Assembly: GCA_023634235.1 (NCBI GenBank)
Contig: JAMKCF010000006.1
Coordinates: 23,141,163 to 23,205,162 of the forward strand
Direction: 5' to 3'
DNA: 64,000 nt
Origin: Pisaster brevispinus
Lineage: Eukaryota > Echinodermata > Asteroidea > Forcipulatida > Asteriidae
The notes under the pieces are model-generated. The model was not told the origin of the DNA. It saw only the letters and a list, made by a program, of their open reading frames with translations, and did no database searches. How positions within the stretch are numbered: position 1 is the first letter of the stretch; every line of letters begins with the position of its first letter. A program made the position numbers and the translations under genes. Below are positions 45,746 through 58,258 of the stretch, in pieces.

Positions 45746-46342
45746 ACTTGAAAACGCAATTTTCCAAGTGTTGTACCATCAAACAACTTCTAAAAATGCT
45801 CCCAAATTCTCCCAAACCCTGTTGTTTGACTTTGTAGGATTTGAGACTGCAAGCCCAAACAACAATGGGAGTCTTATGGTGACACTAAGGGGCAGTTGAC
45901 TTACCAGGTCAATCCAATTGTTCTAGGAAATGTGAGCATGCACAGAACTACGCAAACAATGGGAATTTACCTACATGTAGTAAGTCTGCTGCCACCTAGC
46001 GTTCCAAAGTCTCCCATTGCTTTTCATTGGACCAGGCAAACAAATGCTATCTGTCACGTGAGTTTTCATGGGGTTTGAGGGGGTTGGGGTTTGAGCCCAT
46101 CAAACTCAGTGGAGTCAAAACAACACCTGCTCATTCTAGTTGCACCGTCCAAAAGTTTTCAGCCATTCACCGATATCAGAAATACTTCCCCAACCTTGAT
46201 TTTGTCCACTCATGTTTAAGGCGCCTGCGCTTCATTTACTGTGCTGTTTTGTATTGTGTAGACCCCTATTGTCCAGTTAACCACCAGTATTGTCTGCATC
46301 TTTTGTATTTTGTTGAGTTATTGTTGATTTGAAGTCTAGTAA

Positions 46343-46505
46343 AGTTCCACGATTTTTCCAAAACTGTGGGGCATTCTGGACCCAAATATTGAAACTTTGA
46401 ATGTTTTTTACTTGATGTTTATGTTTGGTTTTGTAAAAGCTCTCACGAGAAATCCGGAGCATTTTAATTGGCTTTATTTGATGAGTTTGTGAATTTGATC
46501 TTATT
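46343..46505 (+). repeat. Dispersed repeat family F, copy 2
   Basis: AAACTGTGGGGCATTCTGGA, CTTGATGTTTATGTTTGGTTT, AATCCGGAGCATTTTAA and a TTGATCTTATTATTATTATT end parallel copy 1 at 33967. Confidence 0.72.
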
Positions 46506-46550
46506 ATTATTATTATATTTTTGGGGGCATATTATATCAACATGTAGTTT

Positions 46551-46820
46551 ATCCAGGGGTGAGAGTCATTGCTGACATAAAAGTCTGAAACTAGGCTCTA
46601 ATTTTTCGGAGGTTTTGTAGAAATGATGACATATCAACCTTTCGGTAACCCCTGGAGTTATAGATTCAAGGAGCTTCTGGGAACACTATAGAGAGGTAAA
46701 TCAAAGAGCAGGATTTCTTAATATCTGATGAAAATAACAGGAACTTTTTTCACCAGGTAGAAAACAAAAGGCTGAATTAAAAAAATAGTCTGAAATTTCT
46801 CATCCCTGTGATGCGTATCA
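46551..46820 (+). repeat. Dispersed repeat family E, copy 3 (uninterrupted)
   Basis: Shows the complete order GGGGTGAGAGTC, GTCTGAAACTAG, CGGTAACCCCTGGAGTTA, GGTAAATCAAAGAGCAGG, ATATCTGATGAAAATAAC, TTTTTTCACCAGG and TCTCATCCCTG. It serves as the reference for the SINE-split copy at 16.2-16.7 kb. Confidence 0.75.
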
Positions 46821-48799
46821 GCCTGATATTTTGAAAAATAGAATGAGGGCAAGACGGTCAACTCACTGGAAGTTTTTTCTTCTTCTTTTACCTGGCCTTT
46901 CAACCATGTTTATCTCATTCTGTGTCCTTATGTGTTTTTGAAATCAGCAAAAATTTGGAAGGATTTACAATCGTAAACTTTGAGTAAGGCTTTTCATTTT
47001 GCCATGGATAAAGAGCTGATCGAAACCCTTTTGCATAAAAACGCGAGTATAGAATAGAACCCAGAGTTGATTTTACAATTATGTAGATTTATTTGCCAAA
47101 TGCACCACAAGTAATTCATTTAAGTAATTTATACAAAATACTTTTGAGGGTTTTTGGTTCGTCGGTTTATGTGAATAGATGGCGGTGGGTTCAGAGTTGG
47201 AAGAGACTGTCCTATGGCGAGAGGCACTGGGGTGGAAACAGCGGTCCATTCAGTCGTCACACCCTGGCCATAGAGGAAGAACAGATGCAGCCAATGCTGA
47301 ACTTCTCAAGGCTTGAACGGAGTTCATTTTGCTGTAGTAATAATAGGCATCAGTCTGGGACTCACTACAGTGATGAGTAGAGTGCAATGAGCCTGGATAC
47401 TCCACTATGTACTAACTGAATAATCTGAATGTGAAACAGTCCATGACGGGACGTGACAAAGTTGAGAAACTGTTGCCATAGACGAGCAAAGTATAAAGAT
47501 ACTCCAGCAAGGGAAGATTTAGACATTTATATCCTTATTGATTCAAGTAAAAATACGTGACATTCAAAAAATTGGAAAACGTATCTAGAACAAAGGCTAT
47601 AAGAAAAGCTGTGTGATGAAGCCATAAATATGATTTCAGACAAGGCAGTGTGAGAGGGTGGGGGTGTTAGGTACACGCTCCACACAAAAGTATTGGTCAA
47701 GTAAAACGCAAAGAGACTGGACCTTTGACTTGGCCATGCATGGCATGAGGGCACAGTGCGTGCACATGACTAAAGTAGAGCCTCAAACAAGTCTCGTCTC
47801 AACACGTACCCTACGTATGTATCCTGGCTCCAAGTGCTGACATGACGCTCTGGCAATTTCCCAATTTCCCCTCATCTTGAGGTCATCCTTAGACAAACAG
47901 AGAGAACCCTCATGGAACCTCAAGTGTTTTTAGTTCCTCTCTTACTCTCTGTATACATACCGGGGAACTATTATTGGATGAAGAGAAGAAGATGGAGCAG
48001 GGGGGGGGAGGGGGAGGGGGGGCAGAGAGACAATTGACCAAACCTTTAATCATTAAACCAAAGTGTGTTCCTGTTCGCATCCATTGATGAATCAGGTCAC
48101 ATTAGGCGCAGGAACAGGAAATGGACAATCCGTTATCGTCACCAAATCAAACAAGACAGTGGTTAATTTTTGAGGGTATCTTTTTACTGCAGATTGGTCT
48201 GGATAAGAGCAATGGTCGCAACCAGACTAAGGTCACGCCGGAGTTTAGCGGCTTAGGCTTTAAGGCCCCCAGGGCAATGAAGAAGCATTGACCTATATCT
48301 GTAGCCAGAGCCATAGCCAAAACCCACACAGGCCCAAGGCTATTGTTTTATCAGCCATTGTGGGATTCCACATCGTGGTTCTCCAGAGTAAATCTCAATT
48401 GGGTTGGAACAATCAATACGACATCAATAGCTTTACACTGACTGATAATCAGATCAATACAATGAACAGTCTTCTTGTTGTTTTTATTGGAACATAAATT
48501 GACATTAGTTAATCCAAAAGCTTGGTACCATCAAGGGAAATTTGTCCACCTGAAGTTTTAAAAATATATAAGCTTGATTCTGATCTGATTTAAAATGTGT
48601 TTTAAGAAAATACTACCATTAACAGGTATAAGTAATCAACGGTGAAGATGACTGGAAAAATGGATGGTTTGGAGGACTCTCCCAATCCCCCCAAAAATCA
48701 AGTCGTAAAAAGAAAAATTGTGCAGCACCTGAAATGACTTCATTGAGTTTGGGTTTACAATAACACCTGTGATATTATGTATTTTTGCAGAGTAAAATT
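46821..48799. other. Non-coding DNA
   Basis: A purine-rich G tract lies at 48000-48022. The 95-codon frame at 47093-47380 has no recognisable domain. Confidence 0.4.
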
Positions 48800-48803
48800 C
48801 AGT

Positions 48804-49105
48804 TCTGAAATAAAATTGTTTCTTATCTGTTTATATACTGCAATATGCATAGAATTAAGTTCTTGTACTGCTTATATCTGAAAGAACTTGTTCAGCTATT
48901 TATGTGCTGCCACATAATAGAATTGAGTTCTTTAAGAACATGTGCTGCTTAATTCTGAAAGAGGTTGCCTCCTATTTATCTATTGCCACAGGGTAGAATA
49001 CAATTCTAATGAGAACTCATTAAGCTCAGTTCTGAAAGAACTTGTCATGCTATCTGCCAAGGAGTAGAATTTAGTTCTGTTAAGAATTCCTCCTGCGCAG
49101 TTCAT
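48804..49105 (+). repeat. Degenerate tandem repeat, period about 73-77 bp, four units
   Basis: Units begin with TCTGAAA at 48804, 48877, 48954 and 49031. Each contains a TAGAATT-AGTTCT-type block and a TGCTGCTT-like junction. Divergence between units is high, so the array is old. Confidence 0.75.
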
Positions 49106-50768
49106 CACAAACTGACTTGCCTACATGGTAGTACAACAGCCTATAAAATGCAATTTTGTCTGAAAAGTAAATTAGTACATACATGTAGCATCGAACCTTA
49201 TGTTGCCAAGATTAATTGCTCCACTTTCGGATATTAGAATCACAAATCACTTTTATTCAACATGTGCAATGGCCACTACTCAAACAGTTTTGAAAACGTT
49301 GGGCGTAACACTGCATGAGATTCAATTAGTTTCAACACAGTGATGAATCACACGGCCACATTTTCGTCCCCCGAAAAAAACCTGATTTGTACAGACGATC
49401 TACAAACGCAATTTCTTGGGAGCCGTTTTATTGCAGCAATCATCAAAAATGACATGCTGTTTGTAATTCACTTTCAAGATAAATCAAATTTATAACCGAT
49501 CAACTTCTGATGGGGGCCGCGTTACAAGTGCAGTGGCTTCGCCGAATGCGACATCTCCACGAGAAACGCATCAAAGTAATAAAGCCTGATGAGACAGAGT
49601 TAGTCTAATAAATTGTTCGGCTCTTCAATTGGATTCGTCAACATCCATCTAAGATGGTAGGTTCTTAAAAAAGAGTGCAAGCATTCAAACTGCCCGGTTT
49701 ACAAGACATTCATCTTAAAATCTAGTTTCAAAAGTGTTTGTTGTTTTGGGGTTTGTTTGTTTTTTACAATTTAGAGATATATGGAAGGTTCAGTTCGTCT
49801 TCTTCAACCTGCCTGGTTTTCAAGAACGCTCTCAAAACATGTTTAAGAAAAAAAAGATGCGTAGGTCCTGTCTTAACAGTCAAAGCCCTTGACTCTTTAA
49901 AAAAAAACATTGTGTTTGACACAAAACTGTCAAAGTGTTCCAATTCCTGCCTACATGTTCGTAGAGTGTCTTCTCTTGACAGTGGCCTGCTGGCCTATTG
50001 CCAACAAAAACACCTAAAGACGGGTTTCGATTTTTCCCAGAGTAGTCTCGCTAGCATTCATTTCATCACAATTTTCACGAAGCAGCGGGCACGTCAAAAA
50101 TTACTTTAACTACGTTTTAAATGGGTTTTTTTTTTCACTTCTTGCCTTACTGAATAGCCATACTAAATTACTGCTTAATCAGCACAGTGTTTAATTTCTT
50201 AATTACATTAATGATGAGTGGACGTTCATCTAAGTAATTGCATTTTGGGTTTTCATGAAGAAATGGGCAAAATACTCTGTAAACAAATGGACAAGCACAT
50301 ACATGTAGGTCAAGTCGATTTTTGCGTTTTCACACTTGTTCGACTAATTATTGTGTTAATCAATCTATGTTTTGCAATTTTTTTTTATATAATTGATGAT
50401 GCTTAATTCTAACAAAAACGCATTTAAACTGCAGAAGAAAGTTTTGATACTGCAGAGCTTTCAGTTTCAAATTTAACACCTTTTCAAATGCATCTACATA
50501 TCTTGAAATGGTCCTTTAATCCGTTTTGACATGCCTGTCCCTTTGTGAAAACGGTGACCATTTGCTTACAGAAGCCGCACATTAGTGCATTATAGGCAGA
50601 TTGTCCATATGACTCTAAATTCAATGTGCAGTTCAAATCATCATGTGCCTGGAAGAACCCGCTGTTAATTTGATTTTCTGTTGAAATGTTGTTTTTCAAA
50701 AAATTTCTATTTTGTTTAGATTGTTGAGTGAAAAGATCACATTTGGGGAAATGCACTATATCAGCACT
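49106..50768. other. Non-coding DNA, nothing recognised
   Basis: The 123-codon frame at 49738-50109 shows no domain. No repeat was matched. Confidence 0.4.
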
Positions 50769-50941
50769 GGTATTATTATTTAGGGAATAACAGTGTGGGG
50801 AGCCGGTCTTTACTGTGTGGTAATGACTGGGGTGGTGACTGACCACTGTGAGGTCCATTAACAGTGGGCAGCCACCAACCAAGGTCATTACCACGCAGTG
50901 AAGACAGGCTCCCCACACTGTTGTTGTCATTAATAAATACC
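50769..50941. mobile_element. Foldback (palindromic) element, 173 bp
   Basis: The arms are inverted copies across nearly the whole length: ACAGTGTGGGGAGCCGGTCT and GTGTGGTAATGAC on the left against the complement of GTCATTACCACGCAGTG and AGGCTCCCCACACTGT on the right, with a loop of about 10 bases near 50857. The AT-rich outer edges GGTATTATTATT and AATAAATACC also pair. The 180-codon minus-strand frame across it is an artefact. Confidence 0.85.
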
Positions 50942-51327
50942 TTTTACGAAGAAAAACGGTAATAATCATCAGAATTTGTGATTTTTCTTTCGCCGTTAAT
51001 TTTAGAAATGTTTCACTCATGTTCAAGGGCCGTTACTTAGGCTGTTCAACTTTTGCATGGCACCTACACTGTAGTCTCTTACACACAATCAACTATTTGT
51101 GCACGTTTTGAAGAACCAAAGTATGCGAATTAAATAGAAACACTTTGGTTGGTATTCGGCTTTATGCTTTGCATTACCTTGGTTTCATGCTCGTACCAGC
51201 TACCTTAAACATTGTCTGCGCATTTAGACATACGCGTGGTATGCCTCTGTACGTGGCACCATCCGTGTAAACGTAACTTTTACTCAACAATGTGCTTGTT
51301 TAGGGGCCATTAATTCGCTAGTTTGTA

Positions 51328-51375
51328 GAGCCGGTCTTTATATCACTTGTTAATGACCAGTCTTCAACCAATCAA
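51328..51375 (+). repeat. Partial relative of the 50.8-kb foldback arm
   Basis: AGAGCCGGTCTTTATATCAC, then TTGTTAATGACCAGTCTTCA, resembles one arm of the foldback. Only about 45 bases align by eye. Confidence 0.5.
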
Positions 51376-51389
51376 AATTCATAAACTCT

Positions 51390-52359
51390 CCGAGGTAATT
51401 ATTAATACTATTTACGCCCTTTGTACAGACTGTACACAAAGTTGGGGTTCTGAAAAAATGGCTCCTGACAAAAAAATATGGCATTGCTATAACCTTTTTG
51501 TTGCTAGAATTACCCCCCAAAGACATGTAATCCCATTCCATGCAGAATTTAACCTACCAAGTACCTAGGATGACTTATGAATGGCAGAAAAGCTTATCCT
51601 TCAACTCCGTTTTCTTGAAACACAATAAATTTTGCAGAATAATTGCTGACGCCCCTTCTCCGGTACCTTTTTGTTACATCCTTTTGCCGGGCACACGAGG
51701 AAATGACTTTGTCCAAGGAAACTATTAAACATTGTACAAAGAAGCCGGTGAAAATACTAGTGACATTCTGAAATAGCACCACAAGATGAATTTTCACAGA
51801 AAACTCCCAGGAAAAATTGAATTCACTTTTTCACACTTGAGTTGCTAACTCTGGCAAACTCCTGAGAAAATCAAAATGAGAAATACATGTAGCTACCCCT
51901 GATTACATGGTGTCTCCGCAAACCTCACTTGATTTATCTCCACCATCAAAGTTTCAAATCCTAAAAAAGTACCTACCCCTGCTTGGGACTATGGTTAAGA
52001 AAATAACCCTAGGGTTAAGCGTACTAAGTGTTTATTCTCTATTTTGCCCCTGAAGAAAATTATGAGATGAATCAAGTGTGAGATGCAGATAGGGTGGCAG
52101 TGGGAATAAAATTCTCCAGAAATTGCCTCGGGTCTGTTTCCTTAGAATTGACTTGATAGTATGAAAAGGGCTTCAACCAACCAATCCAAAATAAGAAGGA
52201 CAAAATCTGCCTTATTGAACTAAAAGGGCATAGACACTATACACTAAAGTAACATTTTCCAGCAAGAAGACCAACCATTTGAAACGGATGTGTACGGTGT
52301 GACAACTATGAACAGAACTGTGTACAAGTAAATGTATACAGTCTCGTTATGATAACAAA
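51390..52359. other. Non-coding DNA, nothing recognised
   Basis: Short frames only; no repeat matched. Confidence 0.4.
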
Positions 52360-52545
52360 ATCGCTGGGACTAGCCCAATCACCTCTTTATAACAGGAGCG
52401 ATGTTATTCTTTTAAGAGGACAGTAAAACAAAGAAACACAAAGCAGAAAGGAGATTCAGGACTTCAGAATGTATGTACTCTTTATCAGCAGAACCTATTT
52501 GTATAAAGTCAGTGCTCTAACGAGGGTTGACTGTACATACACATG
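52360..52545 (+). repeat. Dispersed repeat family D, copy 2
   Basis: ATCGCTGGGACTAGCCCAAT, CACCTCTTTATAACAGG, AAGAGGACAGTAAA, GGACTTCAGAATGTAT and GAGGGTTGACTGTAC correspond to 25696-25870. It sits immediately left of the 120-bp tandem array, whose units also contain GAGGGTTGACTGT. Confidence 0.72.
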
Positions 52546-52734
52546 TCATAGTATTATCAGAAGAGAGGGGACAGTTAGAAAAAAGAAACCCAAAGGGCCA
52601 ATGCTGTCCTCCCATTGAAATCCTTTGTATTTTTTTGTGTCCTCACATTTTTTCAAGCGCTAAGTCTATGGAGAGAGTTAAGTTAGAGGGACAAAGGAAA
52701 GTCCTCACATTGATAGCAATACATTGATGTATGT

Positions 52735-53320
52735 ATGACATGTGTGTACTGTGTATGCATTCACCACCATGTCCACATGATATCACAATGAAAGCTGGCT
52801 TCTAAAGTTTATATATTATTCAAGAACAGTCCACAGTGGATGATATTGAATGGTTGGAGAGTAGGAGGGCTGACTGTATACTATGTATGCATTCACCAGA
52901 TGATATCATACTGCAGGCTGGCATCATTAGCAACTAATCAAAACAACAGTGGATATGATATTCAATGATCAGACAGTAGGAGGGTTAACTGTGTACTGTG
53001 GAGATGCATTCACCACATGGTATCATATTGCAGGCTGGCATAGTTTATAATTATCATTCTAAACTACAGAGGATACAATTTAATGGTCAGAGAGTAAGAG
53101 GGTTGACTGTGTACAGTGTACTTTGTAGATGCATTCACAACATTGTATCACATTGCAGGCTTAGTTTATCTATCACTCAACACCACAGTGGATAATATTG
53201 AATGGTCAGACAGTAAGAGGGTTGACTGTGTACTGTAGAGATACATTCACCAATATACAGGCTGGCTGTCATTCAAAACCGTGCAGTGAATGATATTGAA
53301 TGGTCTGACAGTGGCAGTTA
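52735..53320 (+). repeat. Tandem array, five units of about 112-131 bp
   Basis: The marker GCATTCACC (ACATTCACC in the last unit) occurs at 52758, 52889, 53006, 53131 and 53243. Each unit carries GACTGTGTACTG, TATCATATTGCAGGCTGGCA, an ACAGTGGAT block and AATGGTCAGACAGTAAGAGG. The units are diverged from each other. Confidence 0.85.
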
Positions 53321-53449
53321 ACAAAAGAGCATTAACAGATCCTTGATGGCAAGGAATACCTGTTTCCCCCTGTGTACTAAAAACATGTGGGACTTTAGAA
53401 CAACAGAGTGGAGAATATTGAGTTTCCAAAACTTACGCCATTCACCAAA

Positions 53450-53845
53450 CTGTTTGTATAATATACAAACATGTATTGTAAAACCAGACAGCTGCTTGTT
53501 TTGAAACTTAGATCCAGTCGCCATGAATCCCTCTTTCAAACCCATTTCCTGAAACCTTAACAAAACAAGCAGCACACCTGTATCGTTGATCTGTAAGGAC
53601 GACCTAAGTTTGCAACTGTGGATACAAATTCTACTGGGAACTTAAAACAACCAGGAGACTTTCAAAGGTCCACATTTTAGACTCAGCACAAACATTGTAA
53701 ATGTTTGCACAATGTACAGCGAAACCAGACTGCTGATTGTTTTGAATATTTTTTTTTTATAGACTTTTTTTTAGCTCCTCAATTTCTTCTTTAAAAACCC
53801 TCTTTCTAAAAACTGAAACAAAAACCAAACCAGAGCAAACATTAC
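53450..53845 (+). repeat. Diverged duplication, offset about 241 bp
   Basis: AAACCAGACAGCTGCTTGTTTTG at 53481 and AAACCAGACTGCTGATTGTTTTG at 53722 are followed in both by CCTCTTTC and CTGAAAC blocks. Confidence 0.65.
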
Positions 53846-55984
53846 ACATGAATCGTTACAAAGTACCGAGACGGATAAAATCCTGGCAATGCAAACAGAC
53901 ATGACATCATAATACCATCCATTTGGTCTCCCTCTTCATTCACTTAGCATCAAAAGCCCTATATCGTTGCATCCACTTCAGACGCGGGCACCTTTGATGC
54001 CGAAAAAACCAAGGCTCTTAACGTTTTGAAAAAGAGCGCGAGTCACAGGGAATCGAAAGCACTTGAAACGTGAAGCTGCAACATTCTACTTTAAGTTGTT
54101 CCAATCAATTAATTAATCCTCTTAGCATACAGGGTCTTTCTTCCCTTTTCTGAGCGCGCTAATCCTACATGAGAACCAGACTATTATCTTGATGATGGGT
54201 TAATGTAGGAATGAACAATGCTTGGTGTGAGGGTAGAATGGACAGGGGGAAGGTATATCCTTCTAGGTTGTTTAGCTTATAAGAGTCTGGTTTTGTCTTC
54301 ATTCGTCTACTGGATCGAATCAATGAAGCTGGCATGAAACCCTTGAAGAAGCTTACCAAGAAGGTCTCAAATCTAAGACACCCCCCCACCATCCACCACC
54401 TTAAATCATGAAATGTTGTTTCAAGACAGTCAAAATACATTAATAAGAAGCTATGAAGCTGGCCCTAATCTGAAATCAGTCTTCAGCGCTACTAGTAATA
54501 CAACAAAGCCAGACATCCAATCATGGATCTATAGGTGGTGTAGATTATATGAAATCGAGAGGGTGGCCTTAATTTTCGATCCAAACAACACCTTCATCAG
54601 AGGTGAAGAATACAAACATTTAAACACTTTCATTGAAAGGGGAAAAGGTAAGCAAATAATCAATGGTTTCCAATTTAAAAAAAAACCCACTAATTTGGCA
54701 ATAATAATTATTAATAAATGTTCAAGTAGACTGAATTTGGAATAGATGCAGTTATGTTTCTTGCCAAAACTACTGTAGGCAATTCCTGTCCAACCCTCAA
54801 AACAGGGTTGCTCGTCAATTAGATGAGACTATGAGCTTTCAAATAACACTACCTTCATGTTTGCAATTTAGGGCCCATGATGTTGCATTTAGTGCCATTA
54901 TGGTATTATTTCTCAACATATAGAATGTTTAAGACTTCACATCACATCACATTGAAATCAAGGCAGAATTATAAGTTGTCTTCATTTTTAATGCCATTTC
55001 ACTATTTTTGAGAAGTGCCTTATTTTGGCGGCGGGGGGGGGGGGGGGTCACACCAGCATTAAGTGCACTATTCCAACAAAGAATCCTCTCCATTCATAGC
55101 AAATACCCATCATCCATCAAATCTCTTGACAAACTGAAATGATTTTTTTTTGTTAAAGCACAGTTGAGTGGCTTTAGCAACCATGGACAGTGCATGCATC
55201 TACAGGTGACCCGTGATAACGAGTTTCATCTGACAGTATTGTTTTGACAAGGAGGGTCTAACAGGGTACAAGTGGTTTGGTTAGAATAAAGGCTTAAGAT
55301 CGGCAGCGTAGTTTCTATTGTACACAAGATGAGTCAGTAGGTATTATCTATTCTGAGGTCACACAGTCATCTCGTAAGGCAGTGATCATATAACGGTCGT
55401 TTTGGATCAAACTGTACATTGTAATGTCGTAAATCTTTTGTCATGTTTTGTTTTGTAAGGTGTAACATGTGCCCGAACACCTCTTGTTATTGTTTCTTCT
55501 CCATCTTCTTCTTCTCCATCTTCTTCTTCCACTGAACTCTTCTCTGTCGCATAATTCAAGATTAAAACTGAATAGAACCTTGAAACTCATCAGACATTTG
55601 AACCTCAATATGAGCACAGTTTTCATGACGTCATGATGAAGTCATCAGGTGTCGAATATATCTCATGAACACCTTGTTTTTGTGATGTCACAAAAACTCG
55701 ATGTCTAGTTTTGATTTAAGTTCGTTATCTTGTTTAAAATGAGGGCGACCTTGTGATCTAATAATAATAATTAATGAATTAGTCCTGCATTCCTAAAAGT
55801 CTGGTCTCATGGTTAATTAAAAATTTTGTAATCACAATTATCACATATGTATAATCAAGAGTTGTAAGAATTAACAGCTGAGAAAGTTTAAAGGCGTGCA
55901 CCCTCTCTTCCTATCAAAAGTTGATAAAAATGGTTGTTGATTAATTTACGTGTATAAGTAACATTTAAGTTGAAAAAAGTTAAT
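53846..55984. other. Non-coding DNA
   Basis: A poly-G tract lies at about 55032-55047 and (CTT)n-rich sequence at 55495-55530. The frame at 54413-54745 has no recognisable domain. Confidence 0.4.
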
Positions 55985-55987
55985 AGC

Positions 55988-56061
55988 CTGAGGCTTCAAC
56001 CCTAGCAGAGTCTTTCTCGAAGCCTTCAAGAAAGACTCTGTTAGGGTCAAAACATGAGGCC
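55988..56061. repeat. Foldback hairpin, about 30-bp arms
   Basis: CCCTAGCAGAGTCTTTCT pairs with AGAAAGACTCTGTTAGGG across an 11-base loop. The pairing continues imperfectly outward to GCCTGAGGC on the left and GCCTC on the right. It could be the tip of a MITE or a stand-alone foldback. Confidence 0.8.
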
Positions 56062-57029
56062 ATTAATGGGGTTTTTTTTGCATTTAATACCATACACGTA
56101 GGTTACTATCTCACAAATAATTACATCTATTAGAACTAAATTATCCAGCAACTTCTTCGGCAGAAAGAACAAGCGTGTCTTAAGTAACGATCATATCTCA
56201 AATGTCAAGCAAACATTTCATTTTATAACCAGAGTATTCAGTACTCCAACACAATTAAACTGAAAGCTGTGGGTTTTTTTTTTCAAGAGAGCATTTTTTC
56301 GTAAAATTAATACAACTGCAAACTCTAAGTGTTATCAAAATTTTAATCATGGACAAAACACGTATTTCAGGATATTTTTGTTGTACATGTAGCTCACGTC
56401 AATGGCATGGCGGTGACTTCTAAACAAGTCCATGGTGCAGTTGATGCAAGACAACTTTGGAATCCTGTGATTGTAGTGATTAGCACGTTAATAAATTGCC
56501 TATGTAATGGATATTGGCTGGGAAGGGAGACGGCGGTTGGAAATGTCCGTGGCAATCTCATTTTCATTGGCGTGTGGTTCGTTGAATGAGGCGGTGTAGG
56601 TGTACGAGGGTCCATGGTCCATGTCTCAGTGGAGTGCGTGAGTTATGGTTGGTCTCTCTGAATCAATTAAGCTGTGAGTGTACATAGCGGAATGGACAAC
56701 TTTCAGCTAACAGTCGCAAGGTACACAGAGTCTTTGTTCGGGCATGATTGGGAAAATGCAGCACGTCTTTTTGCATCATGAGATGGGATGGGAAAATATT
56801 AGCTCACAGGTTTCTGTTTCTTTTGGCTCCACGTAGGACGAAGAAACAGAATCTCTCTAAACTAAAAGCTGTTTCTTTTTCAGGATGAAAATCGACAGTT
56901 GGAAATTACATGTAGTTGTTTATGATTGACATTAACCCACATACATATACATGTACTGACTTTTAGAAACCAAACCCAATAGCCTCTGCTTACACTCACA
57001 GTGTGACTTAAAAATATATCACACATTCA
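56062..57029. other. Non-coding DNA, nothing recognised
   Basis: Two opposed frames at 56394-56615 overlap with no domain in either. Confidence 0.4.
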
Positions 57030-57162
57030 ATGCGGGTGACAAAGCCTTCTCCAGTAGCTGGACCCTAGATGCTGGAACTCGCTTAATACTCTCAACATTC
57101 CTTACTTGCAACTCCGTTCATCAATTCAAACGTAAACTCAAGTCATTTTTATCGTAAGGTTC
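57030..57162 (+). pseudogene. LINE ORF2 C-terminal fragment, frameshifted
   Basis: One frame starts GDKAFSSS, another continues CWNSLNTLNI, and the first frame is regained for HQFKRKLKSFLS before a stop. The order GD-AFS...WNSL...FKR-LKSFL is the LINE polymerase C-terminus. At least two small frame disruptions show it is long dead. Confidence 0.75.
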
Positions 57163-57603
57163 CTGTTCAGTACCATGTTCCTCTTTGGAATTACTGCCCT
57201 CAGCGCATTGCAATCATTGTAAACAATGCGCTTTATAACTGTTTATCTTATTGTAATACTATAACACATGTTCTGGGTAAAATGAGATGCCAGTTGATAT
57301 CTGTCTTGGAAGTCACTGTATCTGATTGGTCACAATTCTACTCACTCGTACAAAGTGTTCATTTTGTGTACAAGATTTAAAAGTATACCTTTTTAAGTAG
57401 ATTTGCAATGTTGGTAAGTGACACCAATTACTCAGATTAAATATTTCAAATCCAAAATTATCAATTCAAGATTTAATCATTTTTTTGTCAATTATCAGCC
57501 AATTTCAAGAAGAGCCAAGATTGATCTTTTAAACTGTGTATCAATATTAATGCTAAGTAAAGTGGGATGTGATACGACAATAAACTAGTTTTTATATGTT
57601 GCT

Positions 57604-57960
57604 TTATCTAATACAGGTGTCTGACAGGTATCCTGGTTCAGCACCCAGCCAGACCGAAGCCTCACATTGTGGATTGGGTTTTCAGTCCCTCCCTGATTAA
57701 AGGGCATTTCCCCCACAGACCGTGGTGCAAGTCTTGCGCGTACTTGAACACTTTGCTCCCACGTACATTGCTTTAACGCATGAAGGAAACAAACTTGTTC
57801 ACTTTAACAGGTCCAAATGTTTGAATATATGCGAGACTTGTACAGTCTATTGGGGCGGGGGGGGGGGGGGGGGGCTCTCTCCCACATCTAGAAACTGATA
57901 TTTTGTTCTCATCTTCTCTTTACAGGTATCTTCAGGCCCTTTGTTTCATTACTAGAGAGC
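57604..57960 (+). mobile_element. tRNA-derived SINE, family A, copy 4, split by another element
   Basis: CACATTGTGGATTGGGTTTTC and AGTCCCTCCCTGATTAAAGG match the family-A body. CTAGAAACTGATATTTTGTT, CTC and ACAGGTATCTTCAGG after 57875 match its right part (compare 15160). The A box is not preserved. The element at 57716-57860 separates the halves. Confidence 0.7.
57716..57860. mobile_element. Family K element with degenerate TIRs, inside a SINE
   Basis: The left AGACCGTGGTGCAAGTCTTG, then CGCGTACTTGAAC, pairs imperfectly with the right side read inward (AGACTGTACAAGTCTCGCAT, ATATTCAAAC). The interior GCTCCCACGTACATTGCTTT and CACTTTAACAGGTCCAAA match 35868-35990. No coding capacity. A poly-G run follows at 57856-57874. 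Confidence 0.65.
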
Positions 57961-58258
57961 TGAGTGTAATGACTCACTAGGCACTTTCTGCATGAGAACA
58001 GTACGAGTGTGAATTGGTAGTCATCCAAATCACCCTACCTCTTCACGACGACCACAGCGTGACAATAAGATTAAAAGACAAGACAGCCATATGCAAACGT
58101 GCTCAATTCAACCTCAGAAGATAGACAGGACAGTGACTTCATTGTTCTCGTTATCTCGTAGGGAATAAGGATTTTTTTTTTTTAATGGGGACTTAATGAC
58201 CTCTTAATTTGGGTGTAGTCAGGCATGATAAGACGTTCTTGTAAGGGTATGACAGGTT

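Noticed and set aside
47093..47380. Possible retroelement RT tail (NRWRWVQSWKRLSY)
   Set aside because: It faintly resembles LINE C-terminal WRR motifs, but no second motif is present.
48804..49105. CRISPR array
   Set aside because: Units of 73-77 bp are diverged along their whole length with no constant repeat and unique spacer, and the context is eukaryotic.
50484..51026. 180-codon minus-strand frame
   Set aside because: It runs through the 173-bp foldback and has no domain.
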